Origin: Sphagnum magellanicum | Taxonomy: Eukaryota > Streptophyta > Sphagnopsida > Sphagnales > Sphagnaceae | Length of the DNA: 64,000 nucleotides | Assembly: GCA_021904315.1 (NCBI GenBank) | Contig: CM038912.1 | Span: 25,704,949-25,768,948 of the forward strand | Direction: 5' to 3' | Shown: positions 48,136-61,450 of the stretch, piece after piece | Layout: each line of letters begins with the position of its first letter | Position numbering within the stretch: the first letter of the stretch is position 1 | Program-made: the position numbers and the translations under genes | The notes under the pieces: model-generated | Told to the model about the DNA's origin: nothing | What the model saw: the letters and a program-made list of their open reading frames with translations, nothing else | Databases searched by the model: none

Positions 48136-48164
48136 ACGTGTGTGCGCGATTCGGTTATAAAAAG
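48136..48164 (+). promoter_or_regulatory. Core promoter of the germin-like gene
   Basis: TATAAAAAG at 48156-48164 fits a plant TATA box and would place the transcription start near 48190, giving a 5' UTR of about 130 bases. TACGTG with an ACGT core at 48135-48140, about 20 bp upstream, could be a bZIP-binding site (G-box or ABRE type). A 10-bp direct repeat CGCCTGGGTG lies at 48042-48061. The start site is inferred only. Confidence 0.65.
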
Positions 48165-48317
48165 GGACAAGGGTGCAGATAAATTTCAAGTCTCACAATT
48201 CACCTCTCCAGCACTTGATCAGCAGCTCCCTTCCCTTCTCCGCCTAGTGCAGATTGTTAGCTCTTTCATTGTTCCTATTTGATTTCTGGACTCCAGGTTG
48301 ATCAGCAGCTAGCTACC

Positions 48318-49739
48318 ATGGGATCACGTTACAACCAAATGCGGGCTGTGCTCTGCTTGGTGGTGGTCATCGCAATGAGTTGCATGCAAATCAGATCGGT
48401 GAGTGCGGCCGACCCTGATCCATTGCTCGACAATCCACTTAATCTCACCAGCTTCACTCTTCGTGACATCTTTCACAATGGCGATGTCTCTTCAGGCCCT
48501 GGAGGTGTCCGTGCCGCTGTGAACACTCGAAACTTTCCTGGCACCACGTACGTATAATATCTCCATGCATACTGATCTATAGAACACTCTCTACTATTGT
48601 TGTACATGTCCAAGGGTCTCTTTTCATTAGGCTGCTATGATCACAGTTACACACTAATGCAGCCTATTGTGTACCATCTCCACTGTGTAAATTAGTACTG
48701 ATAGGTGCGTGCTCTGTTGGTACATTTATGTGTATCTGTAGGTCTGAAGGCATAACCGTGGTGAGATTTGAGATGGTACCATGTGGGGTGAATGTGCCAC
48801 ACACACATCCGCGAGCATCTGAACTGCTCTCTCTCATTAGTGGTGGCCCACTCCAAGTGGGCTTCATCGACACGTCAGGTGAATAATATTGCTGCTGTTA
48901 AACTTTTGATAAGCTCTTGCAATCATTAACACAATGTCCAATTGTGCATGCCCTACAAGAGAATGTGGTTTTTTTCACTCAAAAGGCCAGGGCTCATGTG
49001 TGAGGTAAATTTTCTAGTTTCGTCTATTATTGTACGGTACAATATGTTATGTTCATTGTGGCATATAAATTACATTAGCAGCGGCCTTTTGTGTGAGAAA
49101 AACCATTGATGTAAATATCCATGTAGTGCTTCACCTGAGAGCTTACGTTCTGAAAGCTAGTTGCAATTACATGGCTGCAGGAAACGCACATCTTGACATC
49201 ATCCGCCCAGGAGATTCCACCTTATTTCCAAGAGGATTACTTCATTTTGAAATCAACTTGGGCACGGAAAATGCCACATACATCTCAGCTCTCAACAGCC
49301 AGAACCCTGGAACATTGGTACATAATCTACCCAACCCTGCACAGTCATGATCACCTTGTGTACTGCAAGTTATGGGTCGAGATCTAGCGATTAGATTAGG
49401 GATAAATTTTGACATTACATGGGCTGATGATGCCTACTCAAGTCAGTCCCACAAATTCTGTAAAAGAATCTAAATTGCTAGAAATTTGCAGGGAACAATT
49501 CCATTCCGGAATGGCATTGATCACATACATTCCATATCTTCAATCTGATCAATAAATTGTGTGGATGTGATCTACAGAATGCTGGAGCTTCCTTGTTCAG
49601 AGTTCCCGAACTCCCCCTTGCAACAGCCCTCAACACTGAATTTTCAGTACTCAAAAAGATTGCGGAATCCATTTCCCCTGATTTGACTACCTTGGAAAAG
49701 AGCAGCAAAGCTCACTGTGTTCCTGGTCAAGTGGTTTAA
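48318..49739 (+). CDS. Germin-like protein (cupin, extracellular), 4 exons
   Basis: Exons 48318-48547, 48742-48878, 49181-49317 and 49578-49739, all with GT-AG introns, join to 221 codons, the usual germin-like length. ATG 48318 has a good context (ACCATGG). Residues 1-30 form a signal peptide with cleavage predicted near SVSA-ADPDP, so the protein should be apoplastic. The single cupin barrel shows box 1 with H97, H99 and E104 (PHTHPRASE) and box 2 with H144 in GDSTLFPRGLLHFEIN, matching G-x5-P-x4-H-x3-N. These four residues bind manganese in germins, which can have superoxide dismutase or oxalate oxidase activity; which applies here cannot be told. NLT (42-44) and NAT (153-155) are N-glycosylation sites. 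The N-terminal disulfide cysteines of most angiosperm members are missing; mature cysteines are C91 and C215. No neighbouring gene shares its direction within several kilobases. Confidence 0.95.
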
Positions 49740-49926
49740 AAAAATGATGTGAATTCGGCTTGCTGCACCCAAGCCCTCAAGGTGCATCCATGATGCACAA
49801 CATCTCCATTGCCAACTCAAATTGACTCCAGTGCAATCATGCAAAGATCTACCATGCCCTGATATCCAGGAAGGAAAAAAATTCATCCATGTTGCATAAT
49901 ATTATCCACCTTAGTTTGATTAATTA

Positions 49927-49932
49927 AATAAA
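49927..49932 (+). terminator. Likely polyadenylation signal of the germin-like gene
   Basis: AATAAA, 188 bases after the stop codon, in a T/A-rich 3' region. It is the first canonical hexamer seen after the stop codon. Confidence 0.5.
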
Positions 49933-49999
49933 CAAATGAAGCAAACACGATTCCCAGAGACGTGATTGTTGTAGGCACAACTCTTGAGTGACAAATATC

Positions 50000-52470
50000 A
50001 TAGTGCTTTTGAATTTTTATACATTCATGTGTGCCCTTTTAATGTTCCAGTGACGATGATAATCAAATTAGTCTCTGTGGACCAAGAATAAGGTTCATTA
50101 GTGGTCATCATTACAAGAATTATGGATTTTGATCACTTGACATTTTTGTTAAATGAAATGGAAAAATGTCTTTCGTAATTTCTATATTTTTTCATGTCTT
50201 GATTTTATATATAGGAATGAACTACTGTCCTTTGGACAACAAATTCTCCAAATGTTCTTTAAGACACTTAAAAAATATACTTAGAATTTTTCTATTTTTT
50301 TTCTTATTTTGGTGCAAATAATAATTTTGGACCAATAGCTTTTTTTAAGGAAAATTCTAGCATTATGGGAACAAAACAAAACAAAAGAATATTTAGAAAA
50401 TATTTTTAAATGTGAAATTGAAAAACATATTTAAAAGTTTATGAAAAAGGTCACATGACCTAAGCTTAACCTAGGTGCCACATATGTTAATTAATTTGTA
50501 AATATTATATTAATTTAATAGGGTTTAGATTTAGGTAGGATAGTTAATAATAATAATAATAATAATAATATTACAAGTAAGCTATTATTACTAATAATAG
50601 ATAATATGGGTGAATGCGTGATCAAGTGGCTCAATATCAACAAATTTACACTCATAAATCCGATTTTTTAAAAATGAGTCAAATAGACATGATTGTTACT
50701 TTTTAAAATATTATAAATATAATATTTGAACAATACATGTTCAATTGCTTACAAACCTTCCTAAATCTATGTGAAAACTTATATTTAATATAACTTATGT
50801 CATTTTTTAATTTGGAAGTCCTAAAAGGGAAACTTGCAAAGTTTACATGAATAATGGCCCATGTAAATCTTTCAAAAAATATGCTTTTGGGACAAATTTA
50901 AAAAATTTAAAAAAAAAAAAATTGCAACTCATATGGACTTATGAAAATATGATCAAATTTCAACCATTCAAAAGTGTCGAATTATTAAATAGTTAAAGTT
51001 TTCAAAAACAAAATTCTTCATATAAGTTTATCATCTTGTATTACATTACATATTGAGTCCCAATAAAAAATTTGGAATGTGAATCATTATAAAATTTTCC
51101 ATTTTTGATGTTTCAATCAAATGACTAGTCCATATTTTTTGATTTCAAAAGTCCATTATTACTAACAAATGAATTTTTTTATTAATAAATATTCACACAA
51201 TTCTTTTGATAATGAAATTGTTAATTTAGATCCAAGTTTCAATTAATAGATCTAAAGATATATTAATCACCATATGCATTGAATAAAGGGTACCTAGGAA
51301 AAAAACATTGTTTCATCACAAAAATGAGCCATTCGATTGTGCATCTACCCATCTAATTAATAAATTTAGTATCTAACATTAAGTAGTAATTTTACTCTAA
51401 TAATTAGTAGTTGGTATGTAATAACTTGGTATAATTAAGGTAAACACACCCATCACCAAACATTACTATACCATTGAGCACCTAGGTAAATTTCCCCAAT
51501 TTTTTTGTTCTTGAAAGATTTTTGTGCTCATGGATGTGCCAATGGAAGGTTTATGATTTTTTTTTGAAGTCCAAAAACAGAAGAACAACCCAAAAAAAAA
51601 AAAGAAGAAGAAGATGACTTCATTCTAGGAGAAAAAATAATTAGACTTTTATATTTTATATTTTATATTTTCCTTTTTTTTCGAACAATTTAAAAAACTA
51701 TGGGTGCGCCATCTAAAATTCTTTAAATTTTTTTGAAATAAAGACAATATAGTAATGATCAAAGAGCTTGACCTTCAAAATTCGACTTGTTCTTATGTAC
51801 TTAAACTAAACATTGACCCCCTTCACTTGCAAAGGGCATATTTTGTTCATTTTGAAACCAATTTGAATGATTTTTGCAACTTTGGATACATTAGGTGGAG
51901 GATTACAAAATCTTTTCAAACTCTGGAGACAATTGAACAAATTCCAAATATTTATGAGTTTTTGTCCACCTCTTTACACTATGAGAAAGAAGGATGTTTT
52001 GCAACTTTGCAATTCAGTTTTTGAGTTGTAATGATCACTTGCAACTCATCGTATTTCTACACTATGAATGTCATCAAACAAATTGCAAAAGTTGCAAAAT
52101 TGCAACTCATTGTAACTCAATTGCAATTATGTCGAAACCACTCATTTTCAACTATTGTGCAACTCCACTATAACTACAACCATAACATCATGTTGACGTT
52201 AATATTTTTCATCCATCCATTAAAACTTAACATGTGGCATTATGAAAATTGAATTAAATTTTTTTGAAATAGTGATCTCCATCATTTATTATGATTATTG
52301 ATGGTCCAATATTATGACATGTTGCCCAATAAAAAAATTTCCACATGGCATATTAATTAAAATTTGAAAAATAAAATAAATAAATAATGCATTTTAATAA
52401 CTACATAGGTCAATACATAACCATAGGTAAATAGGTTGATAGGTCCTAGGATTAACATACCTACACTACA
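50000..52470. other. AT-rich intergenic DNA with an (AAT)n microsatellite
   Basis: An AAT trinucleotide run of about eight units lies at 50547-50571. GCAACT/AGTTGC words are frequent at 52030-52180 and again at 53300-53600 and 56400-56930. No gene recognised. Confidence 0.5.
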
Positions 52471-52473
52471 TAC

Positions 52474-52545
52474 CTACTTACTTACCTACCTACATAAGTA
52501 GGTAGAAAAATAAGATCTACTTACGTAGGTAGGTAAGTAGGTAAG
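52474..52545. repeat. Palindrome built from CTAC/GTAG units
   Basis: TACTTACTTACCTACCTACA (52475-52494) continues as TAAGTA and is complemented by TACTTACGTAGGTAGGTAAG and following bases at 52518-52545, with a 17-base loop. About 26 of 28 positions pair. CTAC-rich sequence without the palindrome recurs at 56050-56165. Confidence 0.65.
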
Positions 52546-52696
52546 AAAATACAAGACTAGGTGAATTAAAGAATAATCTTGTAAATATTTATTTTTATTT
52601 TGCCTTTAGGTGAAGCTTTTTTGAACTCATCCCAAAATGGCATGAGTATTTTAGTGTGAAAACATAAGAGAGGACACTTTTATATAGTTTGTGAGA

Positions 52697-52765
52697 TGGG
52701 ATTCAAATACAGCATATGGGTTAAATCCTCTAGTTGTTTTTTAGTTAAAAATTGAGTTACAACAA
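52697..52765 (-). repeat. tRNA-derived SINE-like head
   Basis: On the minus strand TTGTAACTCAATTTTTAACT (A-box-like) is followed after about 40 bp by GTATTTGAATCCCATC, whose GTATTTGAATCCC resembles a degraded B box. Wording and spacing fit a plant SINE head rather than a functional tRNA. Confidence 0.45.
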
Positions 52766-53746
52766 CATAGAGTAACCTATTTGGTGATTGAACACTTAAA
52801 TGCTCAGGGCAAGCAAGATCTAAAGGGAGGGCTCTATTTTTTTTGGTGTCAAAACAAAACTTGAACCCCTCTTATTGGCACATATGGCACACAAATAATC
52901 GTCAAAAACGGAATAGAATTGAAAAAGTTATGGCCCCCCAAAGTAAAGGAGGTCAAGAATTTTAAAAAAACAAACTACCAAATGCTACAAAGGTTGGTTC
53001 TTGAACACCCAAAAACTTCCTTTTTTTGTTGTTATGTTGCTATTAGTTCAAAAATGATTTGTAGAATTTTATGTGATGTTCTTATAACACTTTAATTTGT
53101 TTAAAATGAATAAGAAATAAGAAAGTTATGAGGTATGAAGGTAGGAGGGGTCAAAATGAAAAAAAGGGAAAAATAACACATTTTACAATTTGTAAAAAGT
53201 ATTTTTCAGTTGTCTTTTGGCTTTGCATTTCAAAGATGATTTGTAGAGCTTGAAAATGCACTTCTATAACATTTTAAATCATTCAAAATGAAGAAGACAA
53301 CTAATTACAACATAGTTGTTGCACCAATGGCACATTTACAATAGTTTGAAAATAGTTGTCACATGTAACTATAGTGCAATTCCTTCAAAAATCAAACATG
53401 GTTATTATAGATGTATATACTTTATGTACAAATTATCATATAGAAGATCCATTTTTAACTCACTTATAACTATAATATAAATAACTGATTTTCTAACATG
53501 GCGACCTATTTATTAATTCCCTATATTTTCCAAATGATAGTTGCATACTAGTTGTAATACCTAAGGGGTAGTTGCACAATAGTTGTATATGAGTTTTTTT
53601 TAAGCTCTAATTACAAAGTAATGTGGTTTTGATAGACACAATTTTTCATAGTACTACCCTAAAGGTTATTAAAACCAACATGATGTGACCGTTTTACATT
53701 GTGTTTGTCAGGATAGATGAAGCAAAAAACTTCTTAACATTCGAAT

Positions 53747-53893
53747 AGCCTTCAACATATGACATATGAGACACCCCCCTTCTAACTTTTCACTTACCAA
53801 TCTTGTGGCAATCAAAAATTTTCAACAATTGCCACAAGGTTGGCAACTAAAAACTCAGAAGGGGGGCATCTCATATGTCATATGTTGAAGGCT
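53747..53893. repeat. 147-bp long hairpin
   Basis: Arms AGCCTTCAACATATGACATA and on (53747-53780) and its complement at 53860-53893, nearly perfect over about 34 bp, with an inner pair CTTGTGGCAAT / ATTGCCACAAG. It opens the complex repeat region to the right, and its right arm (GTTGAAGGCTTTCCAAAAAC) carries the first copy of the TTTCCAAAAACAT block repeated there. Confidence 0.8.
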
Positions 53894-55740
53894 TTCCAAA
53901 AACATATGACATGCTTCCTTTTCCTTGCAATTGAAAAAATTCGATCACCATTCAACAATGGGGGTGTGTCGAATGGCAACGAAATGTTTTTAATCGCCAT
54001 TTGACACAATCCAAAAAACAAAAAAACCAAAAGGGACATGACAAATAAAATAAAATAAAAGGTGGGGGGTACGGAAAAAAAGGGGGAGTGGAGACAAAAG
54101 AAACAAGAAAATAAACAAAATGGGGGGATAGGGGGAAAACAAAGAACAAGCAAAAAAAAACCCAAATGGTGGGGAAGGAAAAAAAAACCAAAAGAAGGGT
54201 TTTCACGAAATGACAACTAAATTCAATAACCTTAGTCAAATTCGATTAACCCCATTAGATGGTAACCAAAATGGATTTGGTCGCCACCAAATTCAATTGT
54301 CACCGTTGGATGATGAACAAAATGGATTTAGTTGTCACCATTAGATTCGATCACCATTGTCAAATGGAGACCGGAAAGGGGGGAATATGACAAACCCCCC
54401 TTTTATTTGTTTCGGTCGCCCACAAGGATGGGTGACTTTAAAAAATATGGTTGCCATCCAACCATCACAAATTTTCAGATGGCGACCAAAGTTTTTTAGT
54501 TGTTAAAAAAGGGGGCATGCCACATGTTTGTGAAAACCTCTTAATGAAAGCTTTCCAAAAACATATCACAACCCCTTTTGTGGTGACTAAAAAAATTCAA
54601 TCATCATCCAAAAAATAATGACAGTAGGATGGTTGGCGATTGAAATTTTTTGGTTGCCACACCTTGTCCCATTTTGATCACCCCCTGTGATGACTTAAAA
54701 GTTTTAGTCACCACAAGGATGGATGATTAAAAAAATTTGGTTAGCCCCCTTTGTGGCAAGCAAAGAATTTCGATCACCATCCAACACACCCACACCATCG
54801 AATGACAACCTAAATTCTTTCATCACCCACGAAAGAAAACGAAGCATGAAATTAATTTTTTTCCCAAAAAAATACCATAGGCCCCACCCCTTTTGGTCGC
54901 CATCTAATGATGGGGTATGTCGAGTGGCAACTGAAATTTTTAAGTCGCTTAGAAAATGGGGGGGTGGAGGATGTAATATCATTTTTGAAAAAATAAAATC
55001 ATCCCCACCATGCCCTCTTGGGCAACTAAAAAGTTTAAATCGCCATCCAAATGGTGGGGGTGTGTCGGATGGCGACAAAAAAATTATGTTACCCCCTATG
55101 GTAATCGTGGCAACTGAAAAAATTTCAACTATCATAAAATATTAACCTATGGCATCTTTTTTTGAAAGCTCGCATTAAGGGTTTTCCAAAAACATGTGAC
55201 ATGCCCCCTTTCTCAATGACCAAAACCAATCAATCACCATCTGACACACCCACACCATTGAATGGTGACCAAAAAATTTTGGTTGCCATTTGATGGTGGG
55301 TTGTGTCAAATGGTAATCACCATTAAATAAACCGATAATGTCAAATAGTGACCATTTTTTTTTATCGCTAAAAAAAGGGCCCATGTCATATTTTTTGGAA
55401 AGCCCTTGTCGAAAGCTTTCCAAAACCATAAAAACACCCCCCCCCTCTATGCTGACCGAAAAGATTTGCTTGCCATAAAAAAAAGGTAATCGAAAAAATT
55501 GTCATCGTAGGGTTGAATTGGCAACCAAAAATTTTGGTTGCCAAAAGGTTTGGCGATTGAAAAAATATAATTGTCATACCTTGTGGTGACCAAAAAAAAT
55601 TAATTACCGTATCCTATGGCAATTGAAAAAAAAATCGATCACCAAAGGATATGATGACCAAATTTTTCAGTTGCCACAAGGTTTATGATGACCAAAATGG
55701 GCCCAGTTTGGATCACCCATAAGCCTACCTTGGCCAACCT
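53894..55740. repeat. Complex satellite-like repeat region
   Basis: Variants of three blocks recur on both strands: GCTTTCCAAAAACATATGAC at about 53891, 54552, 55180 and 55420; GATCACCATYYRACACACCC-like; and GGCAACCAAAATTTTGGTTGCC-type dyads built from 'GGYGACYAAAAATTTT'. CACAAGG/CCTTGTGG words are frequent. Order and spacing vary (roughly 240-650 bp), so it is a scrambled array rather than a simple tandem. Open frames across it on both strands are artefacts of the repeats. Confidence 0.7.
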
Positions 55741-55967
55741 AAAAATGTTTTTGACCTAGGTTGACCTAAGCTAATCTTACATTGACATGACACAAGGGTG
55801 CATCTATGTCCAAATGCGTTTGTCACATTATGATGGACACACAAATGTGGTGACAACCTTGCCTACCCTTGTTACATTTTCTATTGGGACTAAAATGGAA
55901 TTAGAATGATTATCTCATATTGTTTATCATAATTTTGAAGTTTGTACATTATTTAAGTCTAGGTGCA

Positions 55968-56022
55968 TTAGTTCAATAAGTAAATGGCAATTGGGATAAA
56001 CCAACGAAAAAGGTTCAAACCC
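55968..56022 (+). repeat. tRNA-derived SINE-like head
   Basis: TTAGTTCAATAAGTAAATGG resembles an A box, and GGTTCAAACCC at 56012-56022 is a perfect pol III B-box match, about 35 bp downstream. Flanking sequence does not fold as a tRNA. Confidence 0.5.
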
Positions 56023-56029
56023 AAACAAT

Positions 56030-59000
56030 TTATTTTTTAAAGATTATTTTAAGCTACCTATCTAAACTAACCTACCTACCTAACTATTTAACTACCTACT
56101 AACTACTTAGCATAAGCCTACCTATCCATCTACCCAAGCTTATTTATTTACCTAACTACTTACTTAGGTGCCATGTTTCAATATTAAACAATCTAAATTT
56201 GATTAATTAATTTAAAATACTACATGCCCAAATGGGCTTTAAATGCCATGTGTCATGAAATAATAGCTTTAAAAATAGACACGTCATAAAATAATTATTG
56301 TTTAATTGCATATGTTGCTATAAAAATACAAATGGATGAAAATGTACAAGCATATTATGTATACATCATATGTACAATATGTCACATGTAATTAAATGTC
56401 ATATGCAACTTATCTGATGCAACTAAAGCAAAAATCAATTGCATGTGCCACATGTGACTGAAAATTAGTTATAAACAAAATTGCAAAAGATAGATTTTCT
56501 TTTAATGTCCTTCATTAGAAAAAAATCTTAAATTTATGACTCCATATATGATTGATTTTGTAGTCATACTGAACATTATATGATTAAAGGGCCTTTAGTT
56601 GTCACTAAAAGAAATGTTGTCCATTTTGACCATGTTTTTGCAACTATTATGTGACTAATGTCCAAACCAATTGATTTTACAATTAGTAGTGTGTTAGTCC
56701 TACATGTCCATGTAATTGCAACTTGTTGTAATCGCATATGCAACTACAAGAAAGGTTGAACCAAATTCAATTGTAAATGCGACTACAACTTAAACTAATA
56801 TGATTTTCATTGAAAATGTAAATGAAAAGTGAACAATGTCATCCAATTTTTATTACATTCATTGATGGATGATAACATAGTTGTTTTTGCAACTACAAAT
56901 GAAAGGTTTTTCAACTACAATTGTATATTTTATCGCATGAACAGAGAAACATAGACCACATATGAGAAACTTTGTTATTTCAATTGGACTATTATCCCTT
57001 CAATGTACCCATCCATGGGTCTTCTTTGCAATTATCCATGGGTCTTCCATGATATAATATTTAATAGTTACTACTCTTGATTTTAGTCTTAGTTTGATCT
57101 TTTAAATGTTTGTTTCTACTAATGAAGATGCAATTTTTCTATGTTAAGAAAGCTCAATGATTCCCATGTTGGAACAAGAATTGTTGCATATTATTTTACT
57201 TTTATGTGTACTAAATTTTTGCCAATTTCTATGTTTATTATGTTATGCAATTTCAAAGACTCTTTTTTCAAAACATTTTTAATCAGCCTTCAGCATTCAT
57301 TAGATCTCAAATTATTGCAACATAATTTGATTAAACACAATTTGATATAAATTTAAAACATTTAAGCAATGTTAGAATCAAAATGAAATCAAGCAAAAAA
57401 GCAAAAGAAAGCCTCAACTTTTTAGGAAAATGAAATGGAATCATTGATTTTCTTTCTAGTTGTTTATCTATTAATATTTTTTATATGGGATCGACCACAT
57501 GGTTCAAAAGCTTTTAAATCCAATTACCCCTAAATTGCATGCAAGTTCCACATGTAAGAAAATTATGTTTGCTCTCTAGACAACACATTATTAATAAGGG
57601 TCACTTTAAGACCTAACTCAATAGATTACACAATCTCTAGATATGGCAAGAAATATGGGGTAAAGTTGGCCTCTTTGGGTGGTTGTTTATGATGGAAAAC
57701 TACCTTGGTTATATCATGTAAAAAATTAAGAATATTAAGAGTGGGAAGGATCTTATGTATGTAAGAAAGATTAATTCACACTTCAATTATTGGCATTGTG
57801 AATTTTTCAATCTTGTAACATTGTTCACATTTGAGCTCACATTTATTGTTAAATAATCATCATGTAGTAAGACAGTCATCATGGTTTGTTAACAATTTGC
57901 TTATCACTACAAAATAACCAAGTGATAGGAGAAAGGAAAAATGATAAAATCTATTCAAAATTATATATTCTTATGATTTAGAATGCATATTAACAATGGT
58001 AAACTACCATGCACTAGTAGAATTTGGTTGAAGATCCATCACAAAGAAGTTACATTGCATGTCAATCGGTCCATTGCAAAAGAATATCCAAAAAAACAAC
58101 AATAAAAAAAACTTTAAAGAAGAACAAGTGACAATGTCAACTTCTTGTGCAAGAGTGTAAGCATGTGCAAATCCATAAATAGATAGGCACAAATTCACAT
58201 AAGTGCATGAACAAAGGTGCACAAATTCACTTGACCATGTTTGTAATTAAACACAAACTTGCAAGTAAATTGGTTAACCACTAGTTGAGGATGAGGTCAA
58301 AGTGATTGTAGATCCAAAGGGCACTTCATGATATTACCAATCGTCATCCCTCCATTGAAACATTGCATTGTCCTCCAATGTAATGTTTCGATAGAGGCAC
58401 AACAATCGACAAAATCACGAAATGTTGACATGCATTTCTTATAAACAAGCATAACATAAAGTTCAAAATGAGTTCATCAATCCAAGAGCACATATGATCC
58501 CTATCGGGTAGCAATGGGAGAAAATTCCTAAAAAACTACAAAAGATGAATTGGAACAAATTTCCAAGAAATGGCATCATATGCAAAGATAAATGGATTGC
58601 ATTGAACTATGACTTCAAGAAAGCTCTAAACTATCATAAAGGCATTGATAATTGTACCTATTTTTGGGACTTGATGTTTGAAAAAAATAAATATTTTCAT
58701 TTGCCTCATCAATATAACAAATAATACTAAGAATTGATTGAAGCCTTTTTAGTGGGTAAAGAATGTCATTGCTCCTATGCATATTAAGGATGTAAACATT
58801 GAAAAGGATGGAATTTATTAACCACTAGTGCAAGAACAAAATATAAAAATAATGACATGTAATCACAAGATAATTTACATATTGTTCAAGATGAAATTGT
58901 AGATAATTTGATCATGCATAAGAGTTGCAAGATATACATGGACTCATTTGAAAAAATGGAATAGTTCCAAGGCAATTTTCAACCTTTGTCAAGTAAAAGG

Positions 59001-60060
59001 ATTACCATTCGAAATAGGTTTAATTGAATTAGTCTTGTTGTAAAAGTTTAGACAAATTAGAATAGTTCCAACGACAAGGGCAAAAATGAATGTTACCATT
59101 ATTTCTAAGCATAATGTTAATTGCCCATACCCCACTAATAAATAATAAACCTTGCACAATATATCCTTCAATTCATTCGAAAAATTTTCTAAAAATTACA
59201 AGTGGATCAATAAAGTTGGTTTGTTTGTCATGAATAACAACATATTATCAATAAATGTTACTTGACAAAATAAATACACAACAAATCCTTACATACTTGG
59301 GTTTTCAAGCCTTACCATCCCAACCACTTTTAGAGGAATAGGTTGGCCTTCACACCATTGTCATGCAAGAAGTGGCATGCAAATCCATCTTATGGTTACC
59401 ACTAGAGTTGCTTTTAAATAGGTAATATGTATAAGATAGTTGAAATGAATACTATAATACCAAGGTTGGTTTAGTAGCAAGGTGCCTATTTTCTTTTTTG
59501 TAATTTATTTTTAGTAGTAAAATTATGAACATTATACTTATGCACTATATTAAATAATGAAGCTATTGTGCTTAAAAGTTTCCTTCACATTTTGGGCACA
59601 CTAGGTAAGTGTTTTTTTTTTTAAATTGGTAATTTCAAAAATAATTTTTTTGTGCCTAACCAACTTTGATAATACAATAAATAGTTCGATGAACCAAAAA
59701 CAATTCGTAATAATTTTATATCAAATACACACCAATTGATTAGCATGAAGAAACACATTTTTTGAACTACCAAATATTATTTTGGATTACCTACATGAAG
59801 TAGTTATAACCAATACTTATTCAAGAAGGTAAAAAAAAAAGGACAATAGAAGAAGCAAATATCAATATTAAAGTTCAAGAATTAAAAAAATCTAAGGAGA
59901 CAAAAACTCATGGTTATATTTTTCACTTTTGGTTATATACATAATATTCATAAAGATGGTATCAAATGGAAAGAGGGAAAACAAAAGGGGGGGGTGCATG
60001 TGCACATGTGTAATAAATGGAAATTTGGTTGTGTGTGTGTGTATGAAAGCTTTTAATATA
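56030..60060. other. AT-rich intergenic DNA
   Basis: No gene recognised. CACTAAAAGAAATGTTG at 56598 and CACTACAAAATAACC at 57906 resemble CACTA-type ends but have no identified partners. A GT microsatellite (about 14 bases) lies near 60031-60044. Confidence 0.45.
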
Positions 60061-60239
60061 CACTATTACAAAAATGGGGTGTAGTTAACTAGCCTAAATC
60101 ACTATGGAACCTTAAAAATCAAATAAATTCATTGCATTTTAGTGATTTCACCCTGGTTAAAGATATTTCACTATGTAAACATCATGTTTCATTATTAATT
60201 GACATAATTCACTATTATAATTTATTAAAATAAATAGAT

Positions 60240-61450
60240 TTATTTTTATGTTGTTTTAAATACCCTATATATGTTACTTTATGATATATTTCATATTATT
60301 TATGGCTACTTTAGTTATTTTAATTTATACCCTATGTTATTATAAGTTATCATAAGCTACTATAAATTATTATACCTTAAATTATTATATGTTATTATAC
60401 CTTAAAGTATCTTAGCTAGTTTATTATAAACTTTTTAGTTACTTTAAATTAAATTATTCAACTAACTTTAAGCTATACCTTATATTATTCTATCTAAAGT
60501 TAATATATGTTATTTCAAATTATACTTTAAGTTATTCAAAGTCATTCTACTTTATGTTATTATAAGTTATTTTATCTTATATAATAACTTAAAATAGTCT
60601 AAAATAAAATATAATGACTTAAGGTAAAATAGCCTAAATAGCCAATAATAGCCTATGAAAAATAACTTACAATAAAATAATTATTAATAACCTAAAATAT
60701 CCAACAATAACTTACAATGAAATAATCACCAATAGATGTAATATAACATAAAATAATCAACAATAATTTATAATACACTATCCACCAATAATTGTAATAT
60801 AACCTAAAATAACCACAATAACTTATGATAATTTAACCATCAATAGCCATTAATATAATAACCACTTATATCCACCAATATAATGACCATTAATAACCAT
60901 CAATATCCACCAATAGAATAGCCACCAATAACCATATATTATAATTATTTATAATTGCCAAAAATAATTTAAGATGAAATAATCTACCATAGATAAAAAT
61001 AACTTAAGGTGAAATATCCTATAATAATTTAGAATAACAACATGTCAATAATAACATAAGGTGAAATAACTTTCAATAGCCAAAAGTAACCAACAATAAC
61101 CTCACATAGTCAAAAATAGTTTAAGATGAAATAACTTAAAACAGTCAAAAGTAATTTATAATAGTTTCAAGTAACCTAAAATGAAATACTTTACAATAGT
61201 AAAAAATAACATAGAATAGCCAAGAATAACTTATAATAGTCGAAAATAGCTTAAAGTGAAATACATTAAAATAACCAAAAGTAACATAAAATAATCAAAA
61301 TAAACCTAAAATAACCAAAAGCAGCCTTGGGTGAAATATCTAAAAGTAATTGAAAATAATTATAAATATCCATAAATAATGTAAGGTGAAATAATTTAGA
61401 TTAATGAAAAGTAGCCCTATAGTAACTAAAAATAACCTAGCATAGGTAGT
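60240..61450. repeat. Mirrored micro-repeat array inside the CACTA element
   Basis: 60240-60580 is built from TTATAAGTTATTWTA-like words and 60590-61450 from their complements (AATAACTTACAATRAAATAA, AATAGCCAAAARTAAC). The turn is near 60583 (TTATCTTATATAATAACTTA). In the right part a GGTGAAATA word recurs roughly every 60-70 bp, at least eight times. Confidence 0.75.

Noticed and set aside
48279-48317. An upstream start for the germin-like protein
   Set aside because: The in-frame extension begins with TTG; the first ATG at 48318 has a better context and gives a proper signal peptide.
54704-55145. Opposing open frames of about 140 codons
   Set aside because: Both run through the complex repeat region; the tryptophan- and proline-rich composition comes from the repeated blocks.
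56012-56022. A functional tRNA gene at the perfect B box
   Set aside because: No acceptor or anticodon stem pairing could be made around it.
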